Assembly (NCBI GenBank): GCA_001941045.1
Contig: MSHD01000035.1
Span: 1 to 64,000, forward strand
Direction: 5' to 3'
From: Lachnospiraceae bacterium Zagget2
GTDB lineage: Bacteria; Bacillota; Clostridia; Lachnospirales; Lachnospiraceae
Length of the DNA stretch: 64,000 bases
Position numbers and translations under genes: made by a program. The notes below the pieces were generated by a model. That model was not told the origin of the DNA, searched no databases, and saw only the letters and a program-made list of their open reading frames with translations. Positions within the stretch are counted from its first letter, which is position 1, and each line of letters starts with the position of its first letter. Below are positions 17,435 to 25,382 of this stretch, piece after piece.

Positions 17435-17902
17435 TCATGACACTGGCAGTTCCATCTCGTCCTCCATTTTTACAAAGCCATATTTCTCATACAGGGGTCT
17501 GCCCATCTGTGTCGCCTCCAGGGAGATCGCGGTGATTCCCTGCTTTCTGGCATCCTGGACCAGCAGATCCAGCGTGTGCAGGGCGATACCTCTTCTGCGG
17601 TACGCGGGATCCGTATACATGTTCATGATATAGGCCTTCTTCCCGCTCGGATTGTGGTACGTCGGCATGACCTGAAAGAAGCTCACGCCGCCTGCTCCGA
17701 CCGGGCATTCTCCGTCGAAAACCAGATAAGCAATGTGGGAGCCGTCCTGCAGCGCTTCCTGATAATAATGATACGATTCCCTTGCCACCTCGCTCATATC
17801 AGCGTCATCGGACAGCCGGTTTGCTGCCCGCAATACCCGGATCCTGGTTTCCGTCAGCAGATCGAGGTCCTCTATTGTAGCTCTTTTATATATCAGGTTC
17901 AT
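17435..17902 (-). CDS. GNAT family N-acetyltransferase
   Basis: This 155-aa protein has the GNAT acetyl-CoA loop in YTDPAYRRRGIALHTLDLL and the beta4 strand YIMNMYTDP, with a C-terminal PLYEKYGFVKMEDEMEL typical of the fold. It acetylates an unknown small molecule or amine. It stands alone on the minus strand inside E3. Nothing in its context fixes a substrate. Confidence 0.9.
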   Translation of the reverse strand: MNLIYKRATIEDLDLLTETRIRVLRAANRLSDDADMSEVARESYHYYQEALQDGSHIAYLVFDGECPVGAGGVSFFQVMPTYHNPSGKKAYIMNMYTDPAYRRRGIALHTLDLLVQDARKQGITAISLEATQMGRPLYEKYGFVKMEDEMELPVS

Positions 17903-18137
17903 CCTGTGCGCTCCCGTCTTTTTTCTTTATTGAACCTATTGTACGCGATATCGGCGTGTGATTCAATTACTGAAAATGACATCCGTCTAAAACTCCGGAA
18001 CTTTTATTAAAAGCTATTGGAAACGCGAAGGTTTTGGCTTATAATGTTTTTCGGATCCGATCATGCCACAAATATATCATGTTTGTTTTCTGAAAAATAA
18101 ACTTTCGTTGTCAAATCATATAGGAAGGAGAGCAAGT

Positions 18138-18764
18138 ATGAACCAAAAGGAACGAATGCTGGCGGGACTGCCATACAAGGCCTGGCTGGACGGCCTGGAG
18201 GAGGAACGCGAACAGTGCAAGCAGAAAATCTACGAATTCAATATGCTGCCGCCTTCCGGGCGCGACCGCATCCCGGCGCTACTGAAGGATCTGTTCGGAA
18301 AAACCGGCGAAGAGCTCTGGATCGAGCCGCCGTTTCACTGCGACTATGGCTGGAATATCGAGGTGGGCGAAAACTTTTTCGCCAATTATAATCTGACAAT
18401 TCTGGACGTAGGCAAGGTCACGATCGGCAAAAATGCCCAGATCGCGCCGAACGTCTCTATCTATACGGCGGGACACCCGCTTCACCCTGATAGCCGCAAT
18501 TCCGGCTATGAATATGGCATTCCCGTCACCATCGGCGACAACGTCTGGATCGGCGGCGGAGCGATCATCCTGCCCGGCGTGACGATCGGCGACAATGTGG
18601 TGATCGGCGCGGGCAGCGTCGTCGGAAAGGACATTCCCGACAATATGCTCGCCGCCGGGAATCCCTGCCGGATTATCCGGGAGATCACGGAGGAATACCG
18701 GAAATATTATTTCAAACAGCGGGAATTTGATGAAGAATCCTGGGAGGAGATCTCCGGAGTCTGA
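18138..18764 (+). CDS. Maltose/galactoside O-acetyltransferase family (hexapeptide repeat)
   Basis: This 208-aa protein has an N-terminal Maa/LacA domain (MNQKERMLAGLPYKAWLDGL) and left-handed beta-helix repeats (VTIGKNAQIAPNVSIYTAGH, VTIGDNVWIGGGAIILPGV, IGAGSVVGKDIP) including the TAGHPLHP catalytic histidine. Members acetylate sugars with acetyl-CoA. The start at 18138 follows AAGGAG; the track begins 25 codons earlier without support. It is the last gene of E3, ending 28 nt from the attachment core. Confidence 0.92.
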   Translation: MNQKERMLAGLPYKAWLDGLEEEREQCKQKIYEFNMLPPSGRDRIPALLKDLFGKTGEELWIEPPFHCDYGWNIEVGENFFANYNLTILDVGKVTIGKNAQIAPNVSIYTAGHPLHPDSRNSGYEYGIPVTIGDNVWIGGGAIILPGVTIGDNVVIGAGSVVGKDIPDNMLAAGNPCRIIREITEEYRKYYFKQREFDEESWEEISGV

Positions 18765-18766
18765 GA

Positions 18767-18802
18767 ACTTTTACTTCCATCTTCCCGTTTCGCTTCACCG
18801 AA
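18767..18802. repeat. E3 attachment site, right end
   Basis: The plus strand shows the inward arm (ACTTCCATCTTCCCGTTTCG) followed by the shared GCTTCACCGAA (18792-18802). The arm mirrors the left-end arm CGAAACGGG-N2-GATG-N-AAG. The coding side continues into cotJC fragment 3. Confidence 0.85.
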
Positions 18803-18919
18803 GCGCTGGAAGTGCACGACCTCACGCGCCCGCAGGAAGCGCAGGGGATCGAGGACTTCCGGATCCTGAATGATGCGGATCAGATTGTCGTAGGTTGTGC
18901 GCGCTTTCTGCTCTGCTGC
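18792..18919 (-). CDS. cotJC: cotJC fragment 3 of 4 (metal-ligand helix)
   Basis: Not in the ORF track. The minus strand reads AAEQKARTTYDNLIRIIQDP then EVLDPLRFLRAREVVHFQRF and GEA, the classic CotJC/Mn-catalase segment with the EVVHFQ metal histidine. It is bounded on the 5' side by the E2 core GCAGCAGA and on the 3' side by the E3 core. It joins in frame to fragment 2 (EDLAA|EQKAR) and to fragment 4 (QRFG|EALR). It contributes Glu136 and His169 of the rebuilt protein, 33 residues apart as in known Mn catalases. Confidence 0.95.
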
Positions 18920-18929
18920 GATCGTGTAA
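18912..18929. repeat. E2 attachment site, left end
   Basis: The plus strand shows the core TCTGCTGC (18912-18919) and the inward arm TGCTGCGATCGTGTAA (18914-18929). The core recurs at 25375-25382 and the arm recurs inverted there. The cotJC coding side lies to the left. Confidence 0.88.
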
Positions 18930-18937
18930 AAACAAAC

Positions 18938-20152
18938 TCAGTTCCACTCCTCTGCCAGCAGAAAATCACGAATATTAAAGTGCCTGATTCCGTCCCGGCT
19001 CATGTCCAGTTCATCCATCGTGACGACATATTTGGGAAAATTATCACGGATAGCAGCCAGGGCGCCAAACTCCCGCCGAACCGTCTCCTCCGAAGCAAGC
19101 AGATAGGAAACCTGGACATACAGCTTTCTGCTCTGATATTCACATACGAAATCGACCTCTCTGCCGGACAGTTTTCCGATGGTGACAGAATAGCCACGGC
19201 GCAGCAGCTCCATAAAAACAATATTTTCCAGGACCAGCTGAATGTCTTTCGTATTGCCGCCAAACACGGCCTCCCGGATACCATGATCGGCAACATAGTA
19301 TTTTTTGTTGACGGTCAGTATCTTTTTGCCCTGCAGATCCTGCCGTTTCACCCGGTAAAACAAAAAGGCGTCCGTACAGGCTTTGATATAGTTGAGTACT
19401 GTTTCCGTCGACACCGGGCGTCCTTCGTTTTTCAAGTATCTGGAAATAGCTGTAGCGGAAAACGTGGTACCGACATTGGCAGTAAGATAAGCAATAATTC
19501 GTTCCAGCATATCCACATCCCGGATATTATTTCTCCTGACGACATCCTTCAGCTCGACAGAGTTGAACAGATCGCGCAGATACTGGCGGCTGGCCACATC
19601 GTCATAACGAAGGTTGGCAAGATAGGGCATTCCGCCCAGCGTCAGATACTTTGTGAAGCACTGTCTGTCGTCTGCGTCCGGAAAAACGCTGTGATACAGC
19701 TCCCGAAACTCCCCAAATGAGAACGGATAGATCACAAATTCTACATAACGCCCGGCAAGGTAAGTAGCCAGCTCTCCGGAGAGCAGTCTGGCATTGGAAC
19801 CGGTAATATAAATGTCACAATCCAATTCTACGCGAAAAGAATTGATACACTTTTCCCAGTCTGTCACTTCCTGTATTTCATCAAAAAACAAATAAACCTT
19901 GCCGCCGATTTTCTCCGCCTGATGAATAATCTCCTCATGCAGGGCAGAAGCGCTGCAAAGCTGTGCGTTGCTCATATTCTCAAAATTCAGGGAAATGAAC
20001 TGCCCCGGATCAATACCGTTCTCGATCAGCTCCTCCTGAATGAGCTGCAGCATGACGGACTTACCGCTACGGCGGATACCGGTCAGAACCTTGATCAGCT
20101 CATTCCCGATAAAAGGCCGGATACGGCTCATATAGGCTTCCCGTTTTATCAT
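18938..20152 (-). CDS. ATPase with DUF4143 C-terminal domain
   Basis: This 404-aa AAA-type ATPase has Walker A in LTGIRRSGKSVMLQLI, Walker B in KVYLFFDEIQEVTDWEKC, and a sensor-like DIYITGSNARLLSGELATYL. A winged-helix linker follows, then a DUF4143 nuclease-like C-terminus (GREVDFVCEYQSRKLYVQVS). The start at 20152 has GGGAGAGG upstream; the track start is 14 codons earlier. Such proteins are common, poorly understood accessory genes in Clostridia. It is intact here, unlike the second DUF4143 gene in the same element, and stops 19 nt from the E2 core. Confidence 0.9.
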   Translation of the reverse strand: MIKREAYMSRIRPFIGNELIKVLTGIRRSGKSVMLQLIQEELIENGIDPGQFISLNFENMSNAQLCSASALHEEIIHQAEKIGGKVYLFFDEIQEVTDWEKCINSFRVELDCDIYITGSNARLLSGELATYLAGRYVEFVIYPFSFGEFRELYHSVFPDADDRQCFTKYLTLGGMPYLANLRYDDVASRQYLRDLFNSVELKDVVRRNNIRDVDMLERIIAYLTANVGTTFSATAISRYLKNEGRPVSTETVLNYIKACTDAFLFYRVKRQDLQGKKILTVNKKYYVADHGIREAVFGGNTKDIQLVLENIVFMELLRRGYSVTIGKLSGREVDFVCEYQSRKLYVQVSYLLASEETVRREFGALAAIRDNFPKYVVTMDELDMSRDGIRHFNIRDFLLAEEWN

Positions 20153-20321
20153 AAAGGACCTCTCCCTTCCAGGATTTCCAATATATTTTATCACTATTAT
20201 ATCTGATTTTCAACGCAAAAATCATTTTTTATAAGTTACAACTGATAAAACTACGTTTTTGACATAATTCGGCAGGTACATCGTTGTAACTATATCATGG
20301 GGCGAATGGAAGAAGATTCGT

Positions 20322-21116
20322 TTAACAAAAGTAGTTAAGGTAGATCATGGCAGCACCCAGGAGCGTCAGAATCACGCCCGTGACCCTGCCCACGGTCTTG
20401 TTGTTCACACGGTTTGCGAACTGGGCGGAGACATGAGACGTCGCCGTCGCGGTGACGATGCAGATGATCAGCACGGGCCAGCGTTCCAGCACGATGGCCG
20501 GGTGAATCAGCGAATGACTGATAAAACCGATCAGGGCGGTGAAGGTCATAATGAAGGTGCTGGTGCCCACCGCAGTTTTCAGATCATAGCCCAGGAACGC
20601 CGTAAAGACGACCAGCATCATCATACCGCCGCCGGTCCCCACGAATCCTGTGCCGAAGCCAATCGTCAGGCCGAAAAACAGAGATATGAGAATCTCCTTC
20701 CAGCCCAGCCGCACATGGGAGGCGTCCGCTCCCTCCTTCGAGGTGTCCGGTTTAAGCAGAAAACGAATGCCGATGCAGAAGGTCAGGATCAGGGTGAAGC
20801 CGCCCAGCACCACATTTCCCACCAGATAGGCGGCATAGCTGCCGACCGCGCTGAGTCCGATGATGCAGACCAGCATGACCCAGCCATGCTTTAAATCAAT
20901 TCGCTTATTTTTCGCGTAGACGGAGGTCGTCACAGCCGAGCCCAGGATGTCCGACGCCAGCGCGATGGCCGTCGCCTGATACGCGCCGTACTCGCCGCCA
21001 AAGGAGGGGCAGAGCACGATCAGAATCGGGACCATCACTGTCGCCGCGGACAGACCGGCCAGGCCGGTGCCGACGCCAGCGCCCAACGCCGCAATAATAT
21101 ACCAGAAATATTCCAT
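20322..21116 (-). CDS. TauE/SafE (TSUP) family anion exporter
   Basis: This 264-aa membrane protein has about eight hydrophobic segments and the TSUP repeats GAGVGTGLAGLSAATVMVPI and GFGTGFVGTGGGMMMLVVFT. Family members move sulfite, sulfoacetate or other organosulfur anions across the membrane. The ATG at 21116 is preceded by AGAGGTG. It lies 3 nt after the Fic-type remnant gene on the same strand. Its ligand is unknown. A sulfur role would fit the sulfur-related cargo of E3, but that is only suggestive. Confidence 0.88.
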   Translation of the reverse strand: MEYFWYIIAALGAGVGTGLAGLSAATVMVPILIVLCPSFGGEYGAYQATAIALASDILGSAVTTSVYAKNKRIDLKHGWVMLVCIIGLSAVGSYAAYLVGNVVLGGFTLILTFCIGIRFLLKPDTSKEGADASHVRLGWKEILISLFFGLTIGFGTGFVGTGGGMMMLVVFTAFLGYDLKTAVGTSTFIMTFTALIGFISHSLIHPAIVLERWPVLIICIVTATATSHVSAQFANRVNNKTVGRVTGVILTLLGAAMIYLNYFC

Positions 21117-21127
21117 AACTATCACCT

Positions 21128-21571
21128 CTACTCAGGCCATTGAAAGCAATACTTTCCTTTTCCGTAGCCAGACACCGGTCTGGTAACGCCGGTTTCTGCC
21201 ATCTGACGCAGCAGGGCCGAGCTTCTTGTCTCCTTCAATCCAAGCACACGCTGAACATCTGACCTGCCAAAGATCGTCTGAAAGCCGAATGCCTCGAACA
21301 GTTTCTGAACATGAGCCGCGGTCTTCGGCGTAAGTCGCCCTTCTATGTTCACTTTTTCCACTGTGTAGAAAGTTCCGCTGATGTGCAGGCTCCGGTTATG
21401 AAGCGGATGTTTCTCATTCAGCAGAAGATTGCGCAGAAATCGCTCCAGATACTCCGATGTTGTCAAGCCATCGACTGCCTGCAGGCCGATGGCCGTGTGC
21501 CACGCGTAACCCTTATCCCGTTTGTCCGGCTCGGACTCTCTCATATATTCCTGAAACGGATCCTGCTTCAC
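21128..21571 (-). pseudogene. Fic-type protein remnant without the Fic core
   Basis: This 147-aa ORF joins two parts of a longer Fic protein. The N-terminus (DKRDKGYAWHTAIGLQAVDG...TTSEYLERFLRNLL) is like the inhibitory-helix region that precedes Fic domains. The C-terminus (RLTPKTAAHVQKLFEAFGFQ...SSALLRQMAETGVTRPVSGY) is like the winged helix that follows them. The catalytic HPFxDGNGR motif between them is missing. It looks like an in-frame internal deletion, so AMP-transfer activity should be absent. It sits just upstream of the TSUP gene. The identity of the ends is from pattern memory and needs a profile search. Confidence 0.6.
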
Positions 21572-21669
21572 TTTTTTGTCACCTCGCTGCCCCTCTCCTG
21601 TATTTTACCCCAGAACAGAAGAGAAAGAAAGGGATTCTTTCATCTGGGGAAATCGATTGGATAACGCTG

Positions 21670-22700
21670 TCAAATACAAAATGCAGCGTAAAGCGGCACC
21701 GTCTTTTTGTCGTCTTCAAATCCAAAGTTTTTCGAGGAGAGCTTGATCGCGTATGCGGGCTGATAGCGCTTCAGGCTCTTTGCCCTGGTATTGTCAGCCG
21801 ACTTCACTTCGATGGGAATGAGCTGACCGTCGCGCTGAATAATAAAATCGATCTCGACGCCGCGCTCGGACACCCAGTAAAAAGTCCGGTAGCCGTTGAT
21901 GGACAGTTGTACATTGACATAGTTTTCCGCCATGCCACCCTTAAAATCGTTTATCTCGTCCACCATGTAGAGAACATCATTCGCCGCCAGGTCTTTCTTT
22001 GCACAGAGCAGCCCCATATCCGACACATAAATTTTAATAGCGTCAATATCGCGGTAATTTTCCAGCGGCTTTTTGATCTGCTCCGCCTTAAATACACGCG
22101 ATACAATACCCGACAGGCAGAGCCATTCAATCGCGTTTTCAAATTCGGACGCCCGCGCCCCCTTTTTGATCAGTTTGTATTGAAAACGGGTGTTTTTTCT
22201 GGAAAGCTGGACGGTAATGCTGTCATAGGCAAGCCGGATTTTCTTAATCTCATTCAGATTGTTGTACTTGCTCATATCATTCAGATAACTGGCGAGTATC
22301 GTGTCCTGTGTATGGCGAAGCAGGATGTAATCCTTCGTATCCACAAACTGCAGGACACATTCGGGCATGCCTCCCACGACCAGATATTGACGGTAAAGCT
22401 GCATGGCCGCATCGTGCAGCGCCGCAGGCAACGGCGTATTCTTCTCAAAGCAGCTCCGGATCTGCTCCACCAGCTTCCCTTCTCCACAGGCCAGAAGGAA
22501 CTCCTCCATATCCATCGGGTAGAGAGTCTTCATATCCACCTTGCCGACCGGAAACGAGAATTTTGCCCTGTTTACGGCAACGCCGAGCAGGCTGCCCGCC
22601 ACAATCACATGATAGTCCGGCGCGTCCGAACTCCAGAATGGACCATGTCTTGCCCACCTGCCTTGCTCCCTGCAGAATCAGGGGCTCGTTATAAATCAGT
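21670..22700 (-). pseudogene. Broken DUF4143-type ATPase
   Basis: One frame (22608-21670) encodes a 312-aa C-terminal part starting VIVAGSLLGVAVNRAKFSFP and ending in the DUF4143 region (SERGVEIDFIIQRDGQLIPI). The Walker A region, EPLILQGARQVGKTWSILEF, lies upstream in a different frame. About 55 residues that should hold Walker B are missing between them, and the first residues before Walker A are also lost. This is deletion plus frameshift, so the gene is not functional as a full ATPase. Confidence 0.75.
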
Positions 22701-22759
22701 ATAATGGACCAGCCCAGGCACATAACATATACCGACATTTCCAAAAAGGAGCCACGCCG

Positions 22760-22891
22760 GTGTCAGAAAAACCCGCCACCACCATCTGCAAAAGCGTTTT
22801 CAAAGGCGGCGAAAACGCCATTTCCAGAGAGGACTTCACCAGAATATGGATTGAAATCATCAGCCGTCTGGAAAGGACAAAGCATTCATGA
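22760..22891 (+). CDS. Small protein (43 aa) coupled to E2 recombinase
   Basis: This gene is too short for the ORF track. GTG start, SEKPATTICKSVFKGGENAI then SREDFTRIWIEIISRLERTK HS. AAGGAG lies 8 nt before the GTG, and its TGA overlaps the recombinase ATG (ATGA), so the two are translationally coupled. It looks like a real small gene of serine-recombinase elements. A recombination directionality factor or a recombinase modulator is a natural candidate role, since excision by large serine integrases needs such a factor. No functional motif proves this. Confidence 0.7.
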   Translation: MSEKPATTICKSVFKGGENAISREDFTRIWIEIISRLERTKHS

Positions 22892-24441
22892 AGGCAGCGA
22901 TTTACTGCCGCCTGTCCGAGGAGGACCGCGACAAGCGCCATGAGGGCGACGACTCCGCCAGCATCCAGAATCAGAAGTCCATGCTGCTGCAATACGCCAT
23001 GGAGCAGGGATGGGAGGTTTTCCAGATTTACAGCGACGACGACTATGCCGGCTCCGACCGACGGCGACCCGGATTTCAGCGCCTGTTGCACGACGCCGAG
23101 CAGCGCAGATTCGACGTCGTGCTCTGCAAGACGCAGTCCCGCTTTACCCGCGAGCTGGAACTCGTGGAGAAATACATTCACGGACTCTTTCCCCTCTGGG
23201 GCATCCGCTTTGTCAGTATCGTCGACAACGCGGACACCGCCAACAGGGGAAACAAGAAGTCTCGGCAGATCAACGGCCTCGTCAACGAATGGTATCTGGA
23301 GGATATGTCGGAAAATATCCGCAGCGTCCTGACGAACCGTCGGCAGAACGGTTTCCACATCGGCGCCTTCGCCCTCTACGGCTATCGCAAGGACCCGGAA
23401 CACAAGGGACACCTTCTCATCGACGAGGAGGCCGCCACCGTCGTCCGCGAGGTGTTCACGCTTTACTCCAAGGGCTGCGGCAAGACCGCCATCGCCCGCC
23501 TGCTCAACGAGCGAGGCGTCCCGAATCCGACGGAATACAAGCGTCTGTGCGGCCTGCGCTACCGGCAGCCAAAGAGCCGCAGCGGCACACTCTGGAAATA
23601 CAGCGCCATCTCCTCCATGCTGGTCAACGAAATCTATATCGGCAACATGGTACAGGGAAAATACGGCAGTCTTTCCTATAAGACACGGCAAAACAGGCCC
23701 CGTCCAAGAGAGGAATGGATCATCGTCGAGGGGACGCACGAACCAATCATCGAGCGGGAACTGTGGGATCGCGTGCAGAGCCTGATAAAACAAAAGGCGA
23801 AGCCCTTTGCGGGCGGCAGCATCGGTCTGTTCGCAGGGAAAGCCCGCTGCATGAACTGCGGCTATACTCTGCGCTCCACCGCCAGCCAGGGCAGACACTA
23901 TCTGCAGTGTCCGAACCGTCACCTTGCAAAGGACGCCTGCGCCGGCGCTTTTATTTCCATTGACAGACTGGAGCGGCTTGTCAGGGAGGAGCTGAACCGC
24001 CTGACCATGAAATATCTGGACCTCGCAGTGCTGGAACAGGAAGTCACCTTTTGTGATGATTTGCAGGAGCAAAAGAGCCGTCTTCTCTCCGACCTGGCTC
24101 TCTGGGAAAAGAGAAAGGCCGAATACGGCAAAGCTATCCGCGAGCTCTATCTCGACAAGGTCCGGGGGCTCCTCTCCGAAAGCGATTATCTGGAAATGTC
24201 CGAAGATTTCAACACCTCCCGCGAGCGCTTTGCACACCGGATCGCGGACGGGAAAAGAAAGTTGTCAGAAATGGAGGAGTTCCGCGAAACAGACGGGACC
24301 CGCCGCGAACGAATCGAGCAATCCCTGCACCCGCAGCGCCTGAGCCGCGAGTTCGTCGACACACTGATCGACCACATCTTTGTCGGTAAAAGGATTCCGG
24401 GCAGCCGCGACGTCCCCGTCGAAATCCACTGGAATTTTTAA
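22888..24441 (+). CDS. Large serine recombinase of element E2
   Basis: This 517-aa protein has a resolvase domain with nucleophile Ser in IYCRLSEEDRD, DDDYAGSDRRRPGF and CKTQSRFTRELE. A Recombinase domain (ALYGYRKDPEHKGHLLIDEE), a zinc ribbon (CMNCGYTLRS...YLQCPNR...DACAGAF) and a long coiled coil (about residues 390-460) follow. This is the TndX/Tn4451-like class of large serine recombinases. It starts within the stop codon of the 43-aa gene. It should act on the E2 ends flanking cotJC fragments 2 and 3. Confidence 0.95.
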   Translation: MKAAIYCRLSEEDRDKRHEGDDSASIQNQKSMLLQYAMEQGWEVFQIYSDDDYAGSDRRRPGFQRLLHDAEQRRFDVVLCKTQSRFTRELELVEKYIHGLFPLWGIRFVSIVDNADTANRGNKKSRQINGLVNEWYLEDMSENIRSVLTNRRQNGFHIGAFALYGYRKDPEHKGHLLIDEEAATVVREVFTLYSKGCGKTAIARLLNERGVPNPTEYKRLCGLRYRQPKSRSGTLWKYSAISSMLVNEIYIGNMVQGKYGSLSYKTRQNRPRPREEWIIVEGTHEPIIERELWDRVQSLIKQKAKPFAGGSIGLFAGKARCMNCGYTLRSTASQGRHYLQCPNRHLAKDACAGAFISIDRLERLVREELNRLTMKYLDLAVLEQEVTFCDDLQEQKSRLLSDLALWEKRKAEYGKAIRELYLDKVRGLLSESDYLEMSEDFNTSRERFAHRIADGKRKLSEMEEFRETDGTRRERIEQSLHPQRLSREFVDTLIDHIFVGKRIPGSRDVPVEIHWNF

Positions 24442-24504
24442 AAGTTGCCCTCGTGAGGAAAACGGGCTACAATAACGAAAGAGCTTACAAGGGAGGTTTG
24501 ACTG

Positions 24505-25350
24505 ATGCTGTCATTCGAAAACGACTATATCTGTGGCGCACACGAACGGATTCTGCAGCGCCTTATGGAGACAAACCGGGAGCCGCTGACCGGCTACGGA
24601 AACGATCCTTATTGCGAGAGCGCAAAGGAAAAGATTCGCGCGGCCCTGAACTGCCCGGAGGCGGACATTTACTTTCTCTCGGGCGGCACGCAGACCAACG
24701 CGACGGTCATCGACGCGCTGCTGGACAAGTATGAGGGCGTCGTCGCCGCCGATACCGGACATATCAGCACCCACGAGGCGGGCGCGATCGAAGCTGCCGG
24801 CCATAAGGTGCTCACGCTTCCGCAGCACGAGGGCCGGATTGCAGCGGCGGAGCTTCAGGCGCTGCTCGAAAACTTCTATCAGGATGAAAATCACGAGCAC
24901 ATGGTATTTCCCGGTATGGTCTACCTCTCTCACCCCACTGAGTACGGGACTTTGTATACGCGTGCGGAGCTGGAGGAGCTTTCCGCCATCTGCCGCGCAC
25001 ACAATATTCCGCTCTATCTGGACGGCGCGCTGCTGGCAAAGGGACGGCTGCTGGGCGTCCAGTTCGACACGCTCTTCACGGACGGGCTGTATTTTCAGAT
25101 CAGCCGCCACGCGATCGACATGGCGGAGCTCCTGAAAAAAGGACTGCTCGAGAAGGGATACACCTTCTACCTGGAGTCCCCGACCAACCAGCAGTTTCTT
25201 CTCCTTCGCGACGAGGAGGTCGAGCGCCTGAAAAAGCAGGTCGCTTTCAGCTTCTGGGAGAAGCCGGACGCGGAACACACAATCGTACGCTTCGCCACGA
25301 GCTGGTCCACCACGGAAGAGGACATTGCTCAGCTGATGCAGATCCTGTAA
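24505..25350 (+). CDS. Threonine aldolase-like protein lacking PLP-lysine region
   Basis: This 281-aa fold-type I PLP protein matches low-specificity L-threonine aldolase at both ends (ADTGHISTHEAGAIEAAGHK; YLSHPTEYGTLYTRAELEEL; GRLLGVQFDTLFTDGLYFQI). After IPLYLDGA the sequence jumps straight to LLAKGRLLG. The expected stretch of roughly 55 residues between them, which in the family holds the FYIGGTK Schiff-base lysine, is absent. The reading frame is kept. It should therefore be catalytically dead or have a different role. Its stop is 25 nt from the E2 core. Confidence 0.8.
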   Translation: MLSFENDYICGAHERILQRLMETNREPLTGYGNDPYCESAKEKIRAALNCPEADIYFLSGGTQTNATVIDALLDKYEGVVAADTGHISTHEAGAIEAAGHKVLTLPQHEGRIAAAELQALLENFYQDENHEHMVFPGMVYLSHPTEYGTLYTRAELEELSAICRAHNIPLYLDGALLAKGRLLGVQFDTLFTDGLYFQISRHAIDMAELLKKGLLEKGYTFYLESPTNQQFLLLRDEEVERLKKQVAFSFWEKPDAEHTIVRFATSWSTTEEDIAQLMQIL

Positions 25351-25358
25351 AGTTGCTC

Positions 25359-25382
25359 TTACAAAATCGCAGCATCTGCTGC
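25359..25382. repeat. E2 attachment site, right end
   Basis: The plus strand shows the inward arm TTACAAAATCGCAGCA (25359-25374) followed by core TCTGCTGC (25375-25382). It is the mirror of the left end. The cotJC fragment 2 coding side lies to the right. Confidence 0.88.

Larger units (their letters stand above)
9326..18802. mobile_element. E3: serine-recombinase intervening element in cotJC (9466 bp)
   Basis: The element separates cotJC fragments 3 and 4. Its ends are the shared GCTTC[G/A]CCGAA plus inverted arms. Contents from the left: large serine recombinase (minus), M19 dipeptidase, truncated membrane gene, DUF5058-like protein, C-S lyase, MarR regulator, second C-S lyase (plus), flavodoxin/ferredoxin protein, small ORF, GNAT acetyltransferase and maltose-acetyltransferase-type gene. 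The recombinase stop codon lies about 24 nt from the attachment core. Excision would leave one GCTTCACCGAA-type core and restore the cotJC frame. Excision timing is inferred from other sporulation intervening elements. Confidence 0.9.
18912..25382. mobile_element. E2: serine-recombinase intervening element in cotJC (6463 bp)
   Basis: E2 separates cotJC fragments 2 and 3. It is bounded by the 8-bp direct repeat TCTGCTGC. The rebuilt attP is TTACAAAATCGCAGCA-TC-TGCTGCGATCGTGTAA on the plus strand, with 14 of 16 arm bases matching. Contents: DUF4143 ATPase, TauE/SafE exporter, Fic-type remnant, broken second ATPase, 43-aa protein plus large serine recombinase, and a threonine aldolase gene lacking its PLP-lysine region. 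Genes run almost to both ends (19 and 25 nt from the cores). Much of the cargo carries internal deletions. Confidence 0.93.

Noticed and set aside
21457-22704. 415-aa ORF on the plus strand
   Set aside because: It is antisense to the broken DUF4143 ATPase and has no recognisable feature or ribosome-binding site.
22696-24237. 513-aa ORF on the minus strand
   Set aside because: It is the antisense shadow of the E2 recombinase gene and shows no domain.
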